Shown here one piece after another: positions 15,582-24,569 of a stretch of DNA of 50,977 nt. Position 1 is the first letter of the stretch. Each line of letters starts with the position of its first letter. A program made the translations under genes and the position numbers. The notes beneath the pieces were generated by a model. That model made no database searches. It was given only the letters and a program-made list of their open reading frames with translations, and had not been told where the DNA came from. Source of the stretch: Pseudomonadota bacterium (GTDB lineage: Bacteria; Pseudomonadota; Gammaproteobacteria; Steroidobacterales; Woeseiaceae); the NCBI GenBank assembly GCA_022572185.1, contig JACZWL010000020.1:1-50977 (forward strand). The letters run 5' to 3'.

Positions 15582-18338
15582 ATGACTAATTCCAGAATGA
15601 AACGTTCGATCTGCGTGGCAGGCACATTGATACTCTTTGCGTTCAACGTGGCCGTGGCCAGCGATCTCGACATTGACTACACCGAATTCACGCTCGACAA
15701 CGGCCTGCGTTTGATTGTTCATGAAGATCACAAAGCACCGATAGTGGCTGTAAATATCTGGTATCACGTCGGATCGAAGAACGAGAAAGCCGGCAAGACC
15801 GGATTCGCTCACCTGTTTGAGCACCTGATGTTCAACGGCAGTGAAAATTACGATGACGAATATTTCAAGCCATTCGAACTCGTCGGCGCTACAGGAATAA
15901 ACGGCACAACAAACTTCGACCGCACGAACTATTTTCAGAATGTGCCGAAGAACGCTCTTGATCTGGCGCTGTGGATGGAGTCCGACCGCATGGGCCATCT
16001 CCTGGGCGTCATAACCCAGGAGAAACTCGACGAGCAACGCGGCGTCGTGCAGAACGAGAAGCGCCAGGGCGACAATCAACCTTATGGCAAGGTGGATTAC
16101 CGGATACTCGAGGGCGTTTTTCCGGTCGGCCATCCCTATTCATGGAACGTTATTGGATCAATGGACGACCTCGATGCCGCCAGTCTCGAAGATGTACATG
16201 AGTGGTTTAAGACCTACTATGGGCCCAATAATGTCGTCATCGTCGTTGCCGGCGACGTCACCCCTGAAAAAGTGCTCGAGAAAGTCGAGTTGTACTTCGG
16301 CGATATCCCGCCCGGACCGCCAATTTCGAAGCCGCGCGAGTGGATCGTCAAGCTCGAGCACGATAAGCGCGAGACGATGCAGGACCGGGTTCCGCAGGCA
16401 CGTATATACAAAGTGTGGGGCGGGCCGAATTTTGTATCAGAAGACGCGGACCTCCTCCAGCTTGCTGATGCCGTGTTGACGGGTGGTAAGAATTCGCGAC
16501 TGTATGAGAGGCTCGTTTACAAAGACCAGACCGCCACCAGCGTGAGTGGAAGCCTGTTCAGCGGAGAGATCGGCGGCTATTACGAGTTGCAGGCCACAGT
16601 ACAGCCTGGTGGCGACATCGAGGCGGTCAGGCAGGCGATCGACGAGGAAGTGCAACGATTCCTTACAGAAGGCCTGACCAAAGATGAACTTGCTCGAGTC
16701 AAGGCGCAGCTGAAGTCCGGTTTTGTGCGCGGCGTGGAACGGATCGGCGGTTTTGGCGGCAAGTCGGACATCCTGGCACAAAATGCCATCTATGCCGGCG
16801 ATCCGGGTTTCTATGCGACCTCTCTGGATCGCTTTGAAGCGGCTACTCCCAAAACCATTCAGGCTGCAGCCAATCGTTGGTTGAGCGCAGGCTCGTACCA
16901 GCTGGATGTGCTCCCGTTTCCGGAGTTGCACGCCACCACAGAGGGTGCCGATCGTTCAGCACTACCGGAGACAAACACTTTTCCGACTATAAAATTCGCC
17001 GAGTTCGAGCGCAGTAACCTGAGCAACGGCCTGGAGCTGATTGTTGCAAACCGTGCTGCAGTACCGGTGGTCAACCTGCTCATGCGATTCGATGCGGGCT
17101 ATGCCTCCGACCAATTCGGCGAGCCCGGCACATCGAGTCTGGCGATGGCGATGCTCGACGAGGGCACCAGGACCCGTACGGCGCTCGAAATCAGCGACGA
17201 GCTGGCAAGACTGGGAGCATATTTCGGTGCCGGTTCCGGTATCGATGCGTCAGGCGTCTCGATAAGCGCGCTCAAGGAAAATCTGGACGAGTCACTCGAA
17301 TTATTTGCGGATGTTGTTTTGAATCCGGCATTCCCGCAGAAGGAACTCGATCGCTTGCGGAAGGCCAGGCTGGCGCAGATCAAACAGGAGAAGGCACAAC
17401 CCTTCGGCATCGCTCTGCGCATCCTCCCGGCGTTGATGTATGGCAGGGATCATGCCTACAGTCTGCCGCTGACCGGATCCGGTACGGAAGAATCGGTAGC
17501 GCGCATCACGCGAGATTCACTCGTCAATTACCACAAGACCTGGTTCAAACCGAACAATGCGACCATGATCGTCGTCGGCGACACCACGATGGACGAGATC
17601 AAACCAAAGCTTGAAAAACTGTTCGGGCGTTGGCAGCCGGGCGACGTACCGACCAAGAATATCGGCACTGTCGATCTTCCCGACCAAGAGCGCATCTATA
17701 TCGTTGACCGCCCCGGCGCCGTCCAGTCCATCATATTTGCCGCAAACGTCGCGCCACCCGCCGGACAAGGCAATGAAATCGCCATCGAGACGATGAACGA
17801 GATCATTGGCGGCAGCTTTACTTCACGAATCAATATGAACCTGCGCGAAGACAAACATTGGGCGTACGGTGCAAGGTCGGTGATCGTATCTACCAAGGGA
17901 CAGCGCCCGTTCATAGCTTACGCGCCGGTTCAGACCGACAAGACCATGGAATCGATGGCCGAGATAAAGCGCGAACTTGAGGAATATCTGGGCGAGAACC
18001 CCGCAACAGACGAAGAACTCGACAAGGTAAAAAAAAACAACACCTTGAGCCTGCCCGGCCGGTGGGAAACGGCCAATGCCGTGTTACGCGATATCGCAGA
18101 AATTGTCACCTACGACCTGCCCGACGATTACTGGGACACGTACGTGGACAATGTGAGGAATCTGTCCCTCGATCAGATAGCTGAATCGGCCGATGATGTC
18201 ATCAAACCGCACAATCTCGTCTGGGTCGTGATCGGCGATCGCGAAAAGATTGAATCGAGGATCAGCGAACTTGAGTTCGGTGAGATCATTCATCTTGACG
18301 CCGACGGCAATCTGCTTGAACCGACAGCCGCGAACTAG
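15582..18338 (+). CDS. M16 family zinc protease, two-domain periplasmic type
   Basis: The 918-residue protein has an N-terminal signal peptide (CVAGTLILFAFNVAVAS). The first M16 domain carries the inverted zinc motif H77-L-F-E80-H81 (AHLFEHLMFNGS) and the third ligand E159 in VVQNEKRQ, 77 residues on, so it is catalytically complete. The second M16 domain (from about residue 470, ERSNLSNGLELIVANRAAVPVV) lacks HxxEH at the equivalent place (SLAMAMLDEGT) and should be structural, as in other M16 pairs such as pitrilysin-like and PqqL-like proteins. It probably digests peptides in the periplasm. ATG at 15597 is an alternative start. It is single and followed by an inverted repeat. Confidence 0.92.
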   Translation: MTNSRMKRSICVAGTLILFAFNVAVASDLDIDYTEFTLDNGLRLIVHEDHKAPIVAVNIWYHVGSKNEKAGKTGFAHLFEHLMFNGSENYDDEYFKPFELVGATGINGTTNFDRTNYFQNVPKNALDLALWMESDRMGHLLGVITQEKLDEQRGVVQNEKRQGDNQPYGKVDYRILEGVFPVGHPYSWNVIGSMDDLDAASLEDVHEWFKTYYGPNNVVIVVAGDVTPEKVLEKVELYFGDIPPGPPISKPREWIVKLEHDKRETMQDRVPQARIYKVWGGPNFVSEDADLLQLADAVLTGGKNSRLYERLVYKDQTATSVSGSLFSGEIGGYYELQATVQPGGDIEAVRQAIDEEVQRFLTEGLTKDELARVKAQLKSGFVRGVERIGGFGGKSDILAQNAIYAGDPGFYATSLDRFEAATPKTIQAAANRWLSAGSYQLDVLPFPELHATTEGADRSALPETNTFPTIKFAEFERSNLSNGLELIVANRAAVPVVNLLMRFDAGYASDQFGEPGTSSLAMAMLDEGTRTRTALEISDELARLGAYFGAGSGIDASGVSISALKENLDESLELFADVVLNPAFPQKELDRLRKARLAQIKQEKAQPFGIALRILPALMYGRDHAYSLPLTGSGTEESVARITRDSLVNYHKTWFKPNNATMIVVGDTTMDEIKPKLEKLFGRWQPGDVPTKNIGTVDLPDQERIYIVDRPGAVQSIIFAANVAPPAGQGNEIAIETMNEIIGGSFTSRINMNLREDKHWAYGARSVIVSTKGQRPFIAYAPVQTDKTMESMAEIKRELEEYLGENPATDEELDKVKKNNTLSLPGRWETANAVLRDIAEIVTYDLPDDYWDTYVDNVRNLSLDQIAESADDVIKPHNLVWVVIGDREKIESRISELEFGEIIHLDADGNLLEPTAAN

Positions 18339-18342
18339 CGTC

Positions 18343-18391
18343 GGGGACAGACCCCGGGACAGACCCGAGGTCTGTCCCGGGGTCTGTCCCC
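18343..18391. repeat. Perfect 23-bp inverted repeat built of GGGACAGACC units
   Basis: The arms 18343-18365 and 18369-18391 are perfect reverse complements with a CGA loop. Each arm itself contains GGGACAGACC twice, so the element is both palindromic and internally repeated. It lies between the convergent M16 protease and ABC exporter genes. Sequences of this GGGGACAGACCCC type occur as REP-like elements in other gammaproteobacteria, from memory. It could also stop transcription. Confidence 0.9.
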
Positions 18392-18409
18392 AGTTCGATG
18401 ATTTCCTTT

Positions 18410-20488
18410 TTATTGGATTTGGATTATTCGATCAGCGCGGGCCAGCACGTCCGGCCGGTGGGCGACGCTGATGATCGTTATTCCTGAACCGGCCAGCCTG
18501 TCCAGGATGCGCCTTTCCGTGTCGACATCGAGGTGGCTTGTTGCCTCGTCCAGAAACAACATGCGCGGTTTCCGGTAAAGCGCCCGTGCCAAGAGGATTC
18601 GTTGCTGTTGCCCACCGGACAGGCTGCTCCCCAAATCTCCTACCAGTGTATTCAGCATCATCGGCAGTGCCTGGATATCTGTCCATATTTCTGCGTTGAT
18701 CGCCGCTTTGCAGATGCGCTCAAGATCAGGCTCGGGATCGAACGCCGCGATATTTTCGCCGATTGAACCCTGAAACAGCTTGTCGTTCTGTAGCACGATG
18801 CCAAACTGCTGGCGAAGGCAGCGAGAGTCCCACAGCGAAAGATCCTTGTCGTCGATCAGAATCCGACCCCTGGTCGCAACCAGTTGTGTCGACATAAGCC
18901 GCAGCAGCGTGGTCTTGCCGGCCCCCGAAGGTCCGGCAATCGCTATCGTCTCGCCTTTGGCTATAACACAGCAAAAATCACGGACGACCCAGGGACCGCC
19001 CGGATACCTGAAACTCAGGTTTCTGGCCTCAATCGAGCCTGCGACATCCGCATGTATCGCGCCTCTCGGCGGTGAGGATTCCGGCTGGGCCAACAAGATG
19101 TCGGAAATCCGGTCCATGTGCACTCTGAGCACGAAAAAGCTTCTTGCGATATTCGCGAGACTTATTGCGGCTGCGCCAAACCGGCCTCGAAGGCTAAGAA
19201 AGGCAAAGAGAACACCGAGTGTGATTTGTTTTTCGACAATGCCGGATATGCCTATGCCAAGGAACAGCACTTGTTCCGCGGCCCCGATGATGCCTGCTCC
19301 GGCGCTGCTGTAAATCGACAACTTTGCCTGTCTGACACCAGCATTTGTGGCTGCAAAGAAATGGTTTTGCCACTGACTCAGTCGCAGCGCACCGAGATCG
19401 AGAGCCCGGACCGAGTCATAGGCACCCAGCGTCTCGAGGAGCAAGCTGTTTTGTCTCGCCGTGTGTACCAGCGCTTCCTCAGTCAGCCGGCGACTTGCAG
19501 GCAGAAGGGCGAAAGTCAGCAGCGTGGACAGTAGCAGGCCACCGAGCGATACAGCGGTAAGCCAGGCGCTGTACAGGAACATTATCGTCAGCGTGGCAAG
19601 CAGAACAACGAGCTGCACGATTCCGTTGATACCGGATTCAGTCAGGGCCGTGCGTATTGGGGTTAGCGACTCGATTTTGGACATCAGATCGCCTAGGTGT
19701 CGCCCCTGTAAAAAAGAAGCGGGCAAACTGAGGAGGTGACTTAGGACGCTAAGCGTGCTGTCCACCGCCAGCTTTGTGCCGGCATACAGGCTGATCCATC
19801 GACGCGATGCTTCGAGCAGGATACCGACCAACATCACAATTGCCAGGCCCAGCAACGCGCGATAAAGCCAGAGCCTGTCTTGTCCGAGAACGACTTCGTC
19901 GATCAGCAACTGGGTTGCGATCGGCGGCACCAGAGCCAGAATCTGTATGGTGATCAACAATGCCAGCATCATGCACAAGTAGCGGCCGAGATATTGAAAC
20001 GATCCGACAAAGTCGGAAAACCTGACCCTGGCATCCTTGATGTTCCGCTCGAACTCCCGCGCCGGAGTCAGTTCGACTGCGACGCCAGTGAACGCACGGT
20101 CAAGCTCCTCGATTCTGACAACACGCCTGCCCGACGCCGGATCGTGAACGACTGCCTTACCGCGCTTCATTCGCACGAGCAATACGAAGTGATTCGTCCT
20201 CCAGTGCAGTATGGCCGGCAGTCTCAGCTTGTTGATTTCATCCAGCTCCAGGCGCAGCGGCCTCGCGATCAGCCGCAACCCCCGGGCGATTTCGACAAGG
20301 TCTTTCAATGTTGTGCCGCGCGATGACATCGAGGCCTGGCTGCGAAGCGAATGCAGACCGGCTTCATGGCCATAGTGGCCGGCGACCATTGCAACTGCAG
20401 CAAGTCCGCATTCCGATCGGTCCTGCTGCAGGATCAGCGGAACCGGACGCCTGCGGCGCAGACCCAGCAGGAAGTCACGCGCCGGCAA
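18410..20488 (-). CDS. C39 peptidase-containing ABC exporter (CvaB/RaxB type)
   Basis: The 692-residue protein has an N-terminal C39 peptidase domain with catalytic C27 (QQDRSECGLAAVAM, with the oxyanion glutamine), H100 (HWRTNHFVLLV) and D116 (VHDPASG). The six-helix membrane domain spans about 160-430. The ATPase has Walker A GPSGAGKTT (519-527), signature LSGGQQQR (from 623), Walker B MLFLDE (643-648) and H-loop H677. Such proteins cut double-glycine leaders from peptides and export them. All catalytic residues are intact. It follows the HlyD-family adaptor gene with a 14-base overlap, so they form one operon. No peptide precursor with a GG leader was seen close by, and no outer-membrane TolC gene is in the window. 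Confidence 0.93.
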   Translation of the reverse strand: MPARDFLLGLRRRRPVPLILQQDRSECGLAAVAMVAGHYGHEAGLHSLRSQASMSSRGTTLKDLVEIARGLRLIARPLRLELDEINKLRLPAILHWRTNHFVLLVRMKRGKAVVHDPASGRRVVRIEELDRAFTGVAVELTPAREFERNIKDARVRFSDFVGSFQYLGRYLCMMLALLITIQILALVPPIATQLLIDEVVLGQDRLWLYRALLGLAIVMLVGILLEASRRWISLYAGTKLAVDSTLSVLSHLLSLPASFLQGRHLGDLMSKIESLTPIRTALTESGINGIVQLVVLLATLTIMFLYSAWLTAVSLGGLLLSTLLTFALLPASRRLTEEALVHTARQNSLLLETLGAYDSVRALDLGALRLSQWQNHFFAATNAGVRQAKLSIYSSAGAGIIGAAEQVLFLGIGISGIVEKQITLGVLFAFLSLRGRFGAAAISLANIARSFFVLRVHMDRISDILLAQPESSPPRGAIHADVAGSIEARNLSFRYPGGPWVVRDFCCVIAKGETIAIAGPSGAGKTTLLRLMSTQLVATRGRILIDDKDLSLWDSRCLRQQFGIVLQNDKLFQGSIGENIAAFDPEPDLERICKAAINAEIWTDIQALPMMLNTLVGDLGSSLSGGQQQRILLARALYRKPRMLFLDEATSHLDVDTERRILDRLAGSGITIISVAHRPDVLARADRIIQIQ

Positions 20489-21872
20489 AAGCGGGGCCGT
20501 CGTCGTCGTTATTCCAGAAAGCGCGGAGCAACCACTGGTACAGACGGTAGCGCCGCCTTATTACATCCGCCCGAAACGAGGTGCCCGGTGCGAGCGGCCA
20601 TGACGAGCCGAGTGCGTCAATGCTGTCGTCGCGAATCGATGCCCGGACTTCAAAGACCGGGCCTTTGATGGGCAGCGGTACAGTCAGGTCCGATGCCAGG
20701 AGGGCAATAGTAGACACTTCCGAAACAACCGCCGTCAGGGTGCCGAACATCTCGTGCGGATAGGCATCGAGGCGAAGTTGTACCGACTGGCCGGCTTTTA
20801 GCTGTCCGGCTTTGTCGCTCGGCAAATAGAGCCATGCCTCGAGTCGGCCCTCGGCCTTGTACAGTGTCATCAAGGTCTGGCCGGGACGACTGGTGGATCC
20901 GGGTCTCACGTTCACTCGTGCGACGATACCGGCAGCTGGAGCCAATACGACCCGACCGGCTTCGATTTCTGCCCTGCCGATCTGCCGTAGTAGCCGCTCG
21001 CGCCCCATGTCGTGCTGCAACTGGTCGAGTCCGACCGCTGCCAGGGTCTCATCACGCTTCGCCTGCAAGTCAGCAAGTTCCTGCCTGATTTGCAGCCTGT
21101 CCCGTTCGAGACCGGCACTGATCGCTTTCGCCTGCAGAATCCCGGATCGTTCCTGCGTTAGCAGGTCCTCTGCAAGACCCCCGTTCGCGGCCAGGACGTT
21201 CAAGCGTTCATACCTCTGTTCCAGCAGGCCGATATGGCTAGCCTGCAATTCGACTTCGACGCGCGCCCTGGCCGAGCGGCTGCGTGTGAGCGCAATTTGT
21301 TCCTCCAGCGCAGTGATGCGGCTCGATTGCATTTCCCGTTGGCGGGCCCGGGCCTGCTCCATGAGTTCGAGCTCCGTCCGCATGGAGCGAACCTGTGATT
21401 CGGATACAGGCGACCTGCCCGGCGCATTGCGATCACTCGTGATTCGCAACAGCACCTGCCCCTTTCGAACGGTCATTCCCTCTTTGACTGCCAGCTCCGT
21501 GATTTGGCCCGTATCGTTTGCGATGACCTTGAGAAGGCCGCCGGCAGGCATCAGCACGCCGATCGCTCGAGTGCGCTGCGGCACTTCAACGGTATAGACG
21601 GCCACACCCAGCAGAATAAGAGAAGACAACGCAATAAGAAGCGTGGCACTCGCTGTCGGCGGAGTGACTATGCATACCTGCCCAAGCAGTCGATGCCGCG
21701 CAGCCGACACAGACTGTTTTCTGAACAGAGTCCCGCCATGCACCTCAGGCGAGCCCGGGCCGGCAACCAGCGTACTTGGCAGTTGATCCGTCAACAATCG
21801 AACATTCCCTTGTTCGCGTTCCTGTGGAGGTCCTTGAGCAAATCGAATCACGAATCGCGTTGTCGCTGCCAT
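20475..21872 (-). CDS. HlyD-family membrane fusion protein (CvaA/RaxA type)
   Basis: Periplasmic adaptor of the C39 exporter, linking the inner-membrane ABC protein to a TolC-type channel. The 465-residue version has a cytoplasmic N-terminus ending LFRKQSVSAARH, one membrane helix (about 74-94, ASATLLIALSSLILLGVAV), a barrel/lipoyl half (AIGVLMPAGGLLKVIANDTGQI), a long coiled coil (about 150-280), the second lipoyl half (VLAPAAGIVARVNVRPGS) and a C-terminal barrel. The open frame extends to 22082 and would overlap ilvA; the first ATG, at 21872, leaves a normal 128-base divergent spacer and is preferred. The cytoplasmic N-terminus is longer than usual for the family, so a later start is possible. 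Confidence 0.9.
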   Translation of the reverse strand: MAATTRFVIRFAQGPPQEREQGNVRLLTDQLPSTLVAGPGSPEVHGGTLFRKQSVSAARHRLLGQVCIVTPPTASATLLIALSSLILLGVAVYTVEVPQRTRAIGVLMPAGGLLKVIANDTGQITELAVKEGMTVRKGQVLLRITSDRNAPGRSPVSESQVRSMRTELELMEQARARQREMQSSRITALEEQIALTRSRSARARVEVELQASHIGLLEQRYERLNVLAANGGLAEDLLTQERSGILQAKAISAGLERDRLQIRQELADLQAKRDETLAAVGLDQLQHDMGRERLLRQIGRAEIEAGRVVLAPAAGIVARVNVRPGSTSRPGQTLMTLYKAEGRLEAWLYLPSDKAGQLKAGQSVQLRLDAYPHEMFGTLTAVVSEVSTIALLASDLTVPLPIKGPVFEVRASIRDDSIDALGSSWPLAPGTSFRADVIRRRYRLYQWLLRAFWNNDDDGPAFAGA

Positions 21873-22000
21873 ATCAGTTTCGGGGCGAACTCCCTCGTTT
21901 TTGCTAATGGCTCGCGAATTTCGAGAATCTTCGCAGAAGGCCACCCGTATGCGATAACCTTCGACACTTCGCAAGAGCGACGTGGGCCAGGCGCAAGCAA

Positions 22001-23518
22001 ATGAATACGACCGACTATCTGCAACGAATCCGGGATGCCAGGGTGTATGACGTGGCGAGCGCGACTCCGTTGGAACTTGCAAGCAATCTGTCCGAGCGCC
22101 TTGGAAACCGAATCCTCTTAAAACGCGAAGACCTGCAGCCGGTTTTTTCTTTCAAGTTGCGTGGCGCTTATAACAAACTGACAACCTTGCCTGAGCAAAC
22201 CCTGCAGGCCGGGATAATTTGCAGCTCGGCCGGCAACCACGCCCAGGGTGTGGCGTTAGCTGCAAAACGAAAAGAGATAAGGGCCGTGATCGTAATGCCC
22301 GTTACTACCCCGAGCATCAAAGTCGAAGCAGTCAAGTCATTGGGTGGCGAGGTGATATTGCACGGTGATACCTACGACGACGCCTATGCCCATGCGCGAC
22401 AACTCGAAAAAGAGCAGCAGTTGACATTCATTCATCCCTTCGACGACCCGGACGTCATCGCCGGACAGGGCACGATCGGTATGGAAATCCTCGAACAAAC
22501 CAATACAAGGATCAGCGCAGTGTTTGTGCCGGTTGGTGGCGGCGGCCTGATCTCCGGCATAGCCGCATACATCAAAGCGGTAGATCCCGGGATTCAGGTA
22601 ATCGGTGTCGAACCGGATGATTCTGCAGCGATGCGGGAGTCGCTTGCGGCCGGCAAACCCGTCGTTCTGGATCACGTTGGCATATTCGCAGACGGTGTCG
22701 CAGTACGCAGGGTGGGTGACGAGACATTCCGCCTTTGTCGCGAGTTGGTCGACGACATGGTAACCGTCGATACTGATCAGATTTGTGCCGGTATCAGGGA
22801 CATATATGAGGATACGCGTTCCATCGTCGAGCCGGCCGGCGCACTGGCTGTAGCAGGCGTGAAAAAATACCTGGCCGATAGCGGGATTCAGAACGAAACG
22901 TTTGTCGCCATCAATTCCGGCGCTAACGTGAACTTCGATCGCCTGCGCCACATAGCCGAACGCGCCGCAGTCGGTGAACAACGTGAAATGCTTCTGGCCG
23001 TGGAGATTCCCGAGCAGAAGGGAAGTTTTCGGAATTTCTGCGAAGCAATTGGCCGACGGAGTATCACCGAGTTCAATTACCGCTACAGCAATTCAAGTAA
23101 GGCGCATATTTTTGTCGGTGTCGAGCTGCACCATGGGTATGCCGAACGGCAGGAACTCATCGACAAGCTCAGTTCCCTCGGCTATCCGCTCGAAGACCTG
23201 AGTGACAACGAAGTCGCGAAGCTGCATATCCGGCATATGGTAGGCGGTCCCGCGACAGGCATCGAAAACGAAAGACTGTTTCGCTTCGAGTTTCCGGAGC
23301 GGCCCGGAGCGCTGCTGGACTTTTTGCAGGCCGTCGGCACGGACTGGAATATCAGCCTTTTCCATTACCGTAATCACGGCTCCGACTACGGCCGTATTCT
23401 TGCCGGCATACAGGTTCCGCCACAGGAGACGGGTGAGCTTGAATCTCATCTGTCGAAACTCGGTTACGCTCACTGGGAAGAGAGCGACAACCCAGCCTAT
23501 GCAATGTTCTTGGCCTAG
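22001..23518 (+). CDS. ilvA: Threonine ammonia-lyase, biosynthetic
   Basis: First step of isoleucine synthesis: threonine to 2-oxobutanoate plus ammonia, PLP-dependent. The 505-residue length matches the long biosynthetic form. The PLP lysine is K52 in VFSFKLRGAYNKL, SSAGNHAQGVA and the phosphate-binding VPVGGGGLISGIA follow, and the C-terminal regulatory part (about 325-505) contains two ACT-like modules (MLLAVEIPEQKGSFRNFCEAIG and RLFRFEFPERPGALLDFLQAVG), the allosteric isoleucine/valine site. It is divergent from the HlyD adaptor gene and not in an ilv operon here. Confidence 0.95.
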   Translation: MNTTDYLQRIRDARVYDVASATPLELASNLSERLGNRILLKREDLQPVFSFKLRGAYNKLTTLPEQTLQAGIICSSAGNHAQGVALAAKRKEIRAVIVMPVTTPSIKVEAVKSLGGEVILHGDTYDDAYAHARQLEKEQQLTFIHPFDDPDVIAGQGTIGMEILEQTNTRISAVFVPVGGGGLISGIAAYIKAVDPGIQVIGVEPDDSAAMRESLAAGKPVVLDHVGIFADGVAVRRVGDETFRLCRELVDDMVTVDTDQICAGIRDIYEDTRSIVEPAGALAVAGVKKYLADSGIQNETFVAINSGANVNFDRLRHIAERAAVGEQREMLLAVEIPEQKGSFRNFCEAIGRRSITEFNYRYSNSSKAHIFVGVELHHGYAERQELIDKLSSLGYPLEDLSDNEVAKLHIRHMVGGPATGIENERLFRFEFPERPGALLDFLQAVGTDWNISLFHYRNHGSDYGRILAGIQVPPQETGELESHLSKLGYAHWEESDNPAYAMFLA

Positions 23519-23542
23519 CCACCCTTGCTGTACACGCCAGGC

Positions 23543-23644
23543 ATGACAATCTGGTTTCAGATGAAACTAGTACGCCGTTATATGCGGCAGCCTTATTCCA
23601 AAATGTTTGCAACCATTTTGAACCGCCCGGCATCGAAGACTTAA
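23543..23644 (+). CDS. Possible small basic peptide (33 residues) downstream of ilvA
   Basis: A 34-codon frame starts at ATG 23543, with an in-frame second ATG at 23561, and encodes a basic peptide containing MKLVRRYMRQPYSKMF and ending NRPASKT. It lies 24 bases after the ilvA stop on the same strand and before a strong terminator at 23770-23796, so it would be on the ilvA transcript. No good Shine-Dalgarno precedes either ATG. Similarity to a known family was not recognised. Low confidence. Confidence 0.25.
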   Translation: MTIWFQMKLVRRYMRQPYSKMFATILNRPASKT

Positions 23645-23769
23645 GCGAATCAAGAAAAATACCGGGGATTTCAAACGACGACATGCAGTACCCGCACACT
23701 ACAGGATTCTCCTCCATATGAGGAAGACGTGACAAACTAAATTCCCTTATGCGGTTTGTTTCGTTGCTT

Positions 23770-23796
23770 GGCGGTGGCATTGCCACCGCCTTTTTT
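23770..23796 (+). terminator. Intrinsic terminator of the ilvA transcript
   Basis: The nine-base-pair stem GGCGGTGGC-ATT-GCCACCGCC (23770-23790) is followed directly by TTTTTT. It ends plus-strand transcription 250 bases after ilvA. Confidence 0.9.
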
Positions 23797-23804
23797 ATTA
23801 GGGA

Positions 23805-23898
23805 TGGTGCCGGGCACTGACTTATTTGACTAGTCGAATATAGGAGCTAGCGTGGCGGCGGCAAGTCGATAAGTCAAATAAGTCAGTGCCCGGCACCA
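23805..23898. repeat. Inverted repeat, perfect 27-base arms with 40-base centre
   Basis: The arms 23805-23831 and 23872-23898 are perfect reverse complements; the outer end reads TGGTGCCGGGCACTGAC and the inner end TTATTTGACT. The 40-base centre (23832-23871) is not self-complementary. It sits between the ilvA terminator and the end of the minus-strand gene at 23906. From memory, the outer half resembles REP-like repeats widespread in gammaproteobacteria, including ones associated with RAYT transposases; no such transposase is in the window. Confidence 0.9.
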
Positions 23899-23905
23899 AG
23901 AATGC

Positions 23906-24562
23906 TTAATGATTGGCGTAAGCCTGAGAGTGAATGTGGCTTATTTTGTCCGTCTGCGTCAGGCGATAAAAATACCGCAGTTCATGCAGTGTCTTAACGC
24001 AGTCACCACGCAATCTTTTTGCTAGTCCGTGACAAAATCGTGCAGCGTAGTCATTGGCAGTCTTGTATCGCTCATGTTGGTCTTCGCTCAGCTCCGGCTT
24101 AAAGCTTACCCGGTCGAATAGCCAGCCGTGCAGACGATTGGCAAACTTGCATTCTTCCTGGCCCTGGGCGATCAGCCAGGTGCTGACGAACTTGTCGACT
24201 TCCGCCTGTATCTCCAGCTCCAGCAACGTTACCGACCTGTCCCGTCCGGCACTCCAAACCAGATAATTGAAGTGACTGATGCCTTCGAGCACCGTCCACA
24301 GGTCGTTCAGCCTCGAGATCTTCAGCGCCTGCAGCGGGTTATCCCGGTCAAGACGATCAAGCATCTGACTGTCAAGATAAACGCTCAGCGCCATGCCGTC
24401 GTCATCCTGTGCAAGCAGGACTGACTCGTCGGTATTTGGAATGAGCGATTCTCCAGCCAGCGTTTTCGCAAGGCTCGGGTCGGTGACAAGAAAATCACGT
24501 ACGTCGTGGCCCGGTTCGACCTGATAGATATCGCACAGGTGTTTCTGCAGGGCGGAAAGCAT
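23906..24562 (-). CDS. Hypothetical protein, second of an unknown gene pair
   Basis: The 218-residue soluble protein has no signal peptide or membrane segment. Visible features are a helical N-terminus (MLSALQKHLCDIYQVEPGHDVRDFLVTD), an acidic LLAQDDDGMALSVYLDSQMLDRLD strand-helix region, and an all-helical C-terminal half with LEGISHFNYLVWSAGRDRSVTLLELEIQAEVDKF and conserved-looking E-x-R-Y-F-Y near the end. I recognise no family. It starts seven bases after the stop of the gene at 24570, so the two are one operon and probably one function. Confidence 0.7.
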   Translation of the reverse strand: MLSALQKHLCDIYQVEPGHDVRDFLVTDPSLAKTLAGESLIPNTDESVLLAQDDDGMALSVYLDSQMLDRLDRDNPLQALKISRLNDLWTVLEGISHFNYLVWSAGRDRSVTLLELEIQAEVDKFVSTWLIAQGQEECKFANRLHGWLFDRVSFKPELSEDQHERYKTANDYAARFCHGLAKRLRGDCVKTLHELRYFYRLTQTDKISHIHSQAYANH

Positions 24563-24569
24563 GTGTGCC

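Noticed and set aside
22001-22082. Upstream extension of the HlyD adaptor gene to 22082
   Set aside because: It would overlap the start of ilvA on the other strand, has no ribosome site and adds 70 residues with no family resemblance.
23734-23820. Small frame MRFVSLLGGGIATAFF as a possible double-glycine substrate of the C39 exporter
   Set aside because: It overlaps the ilvA terminator hairpin exactly, has no Shine-Dalgarno and no leader pattern before the glycines.
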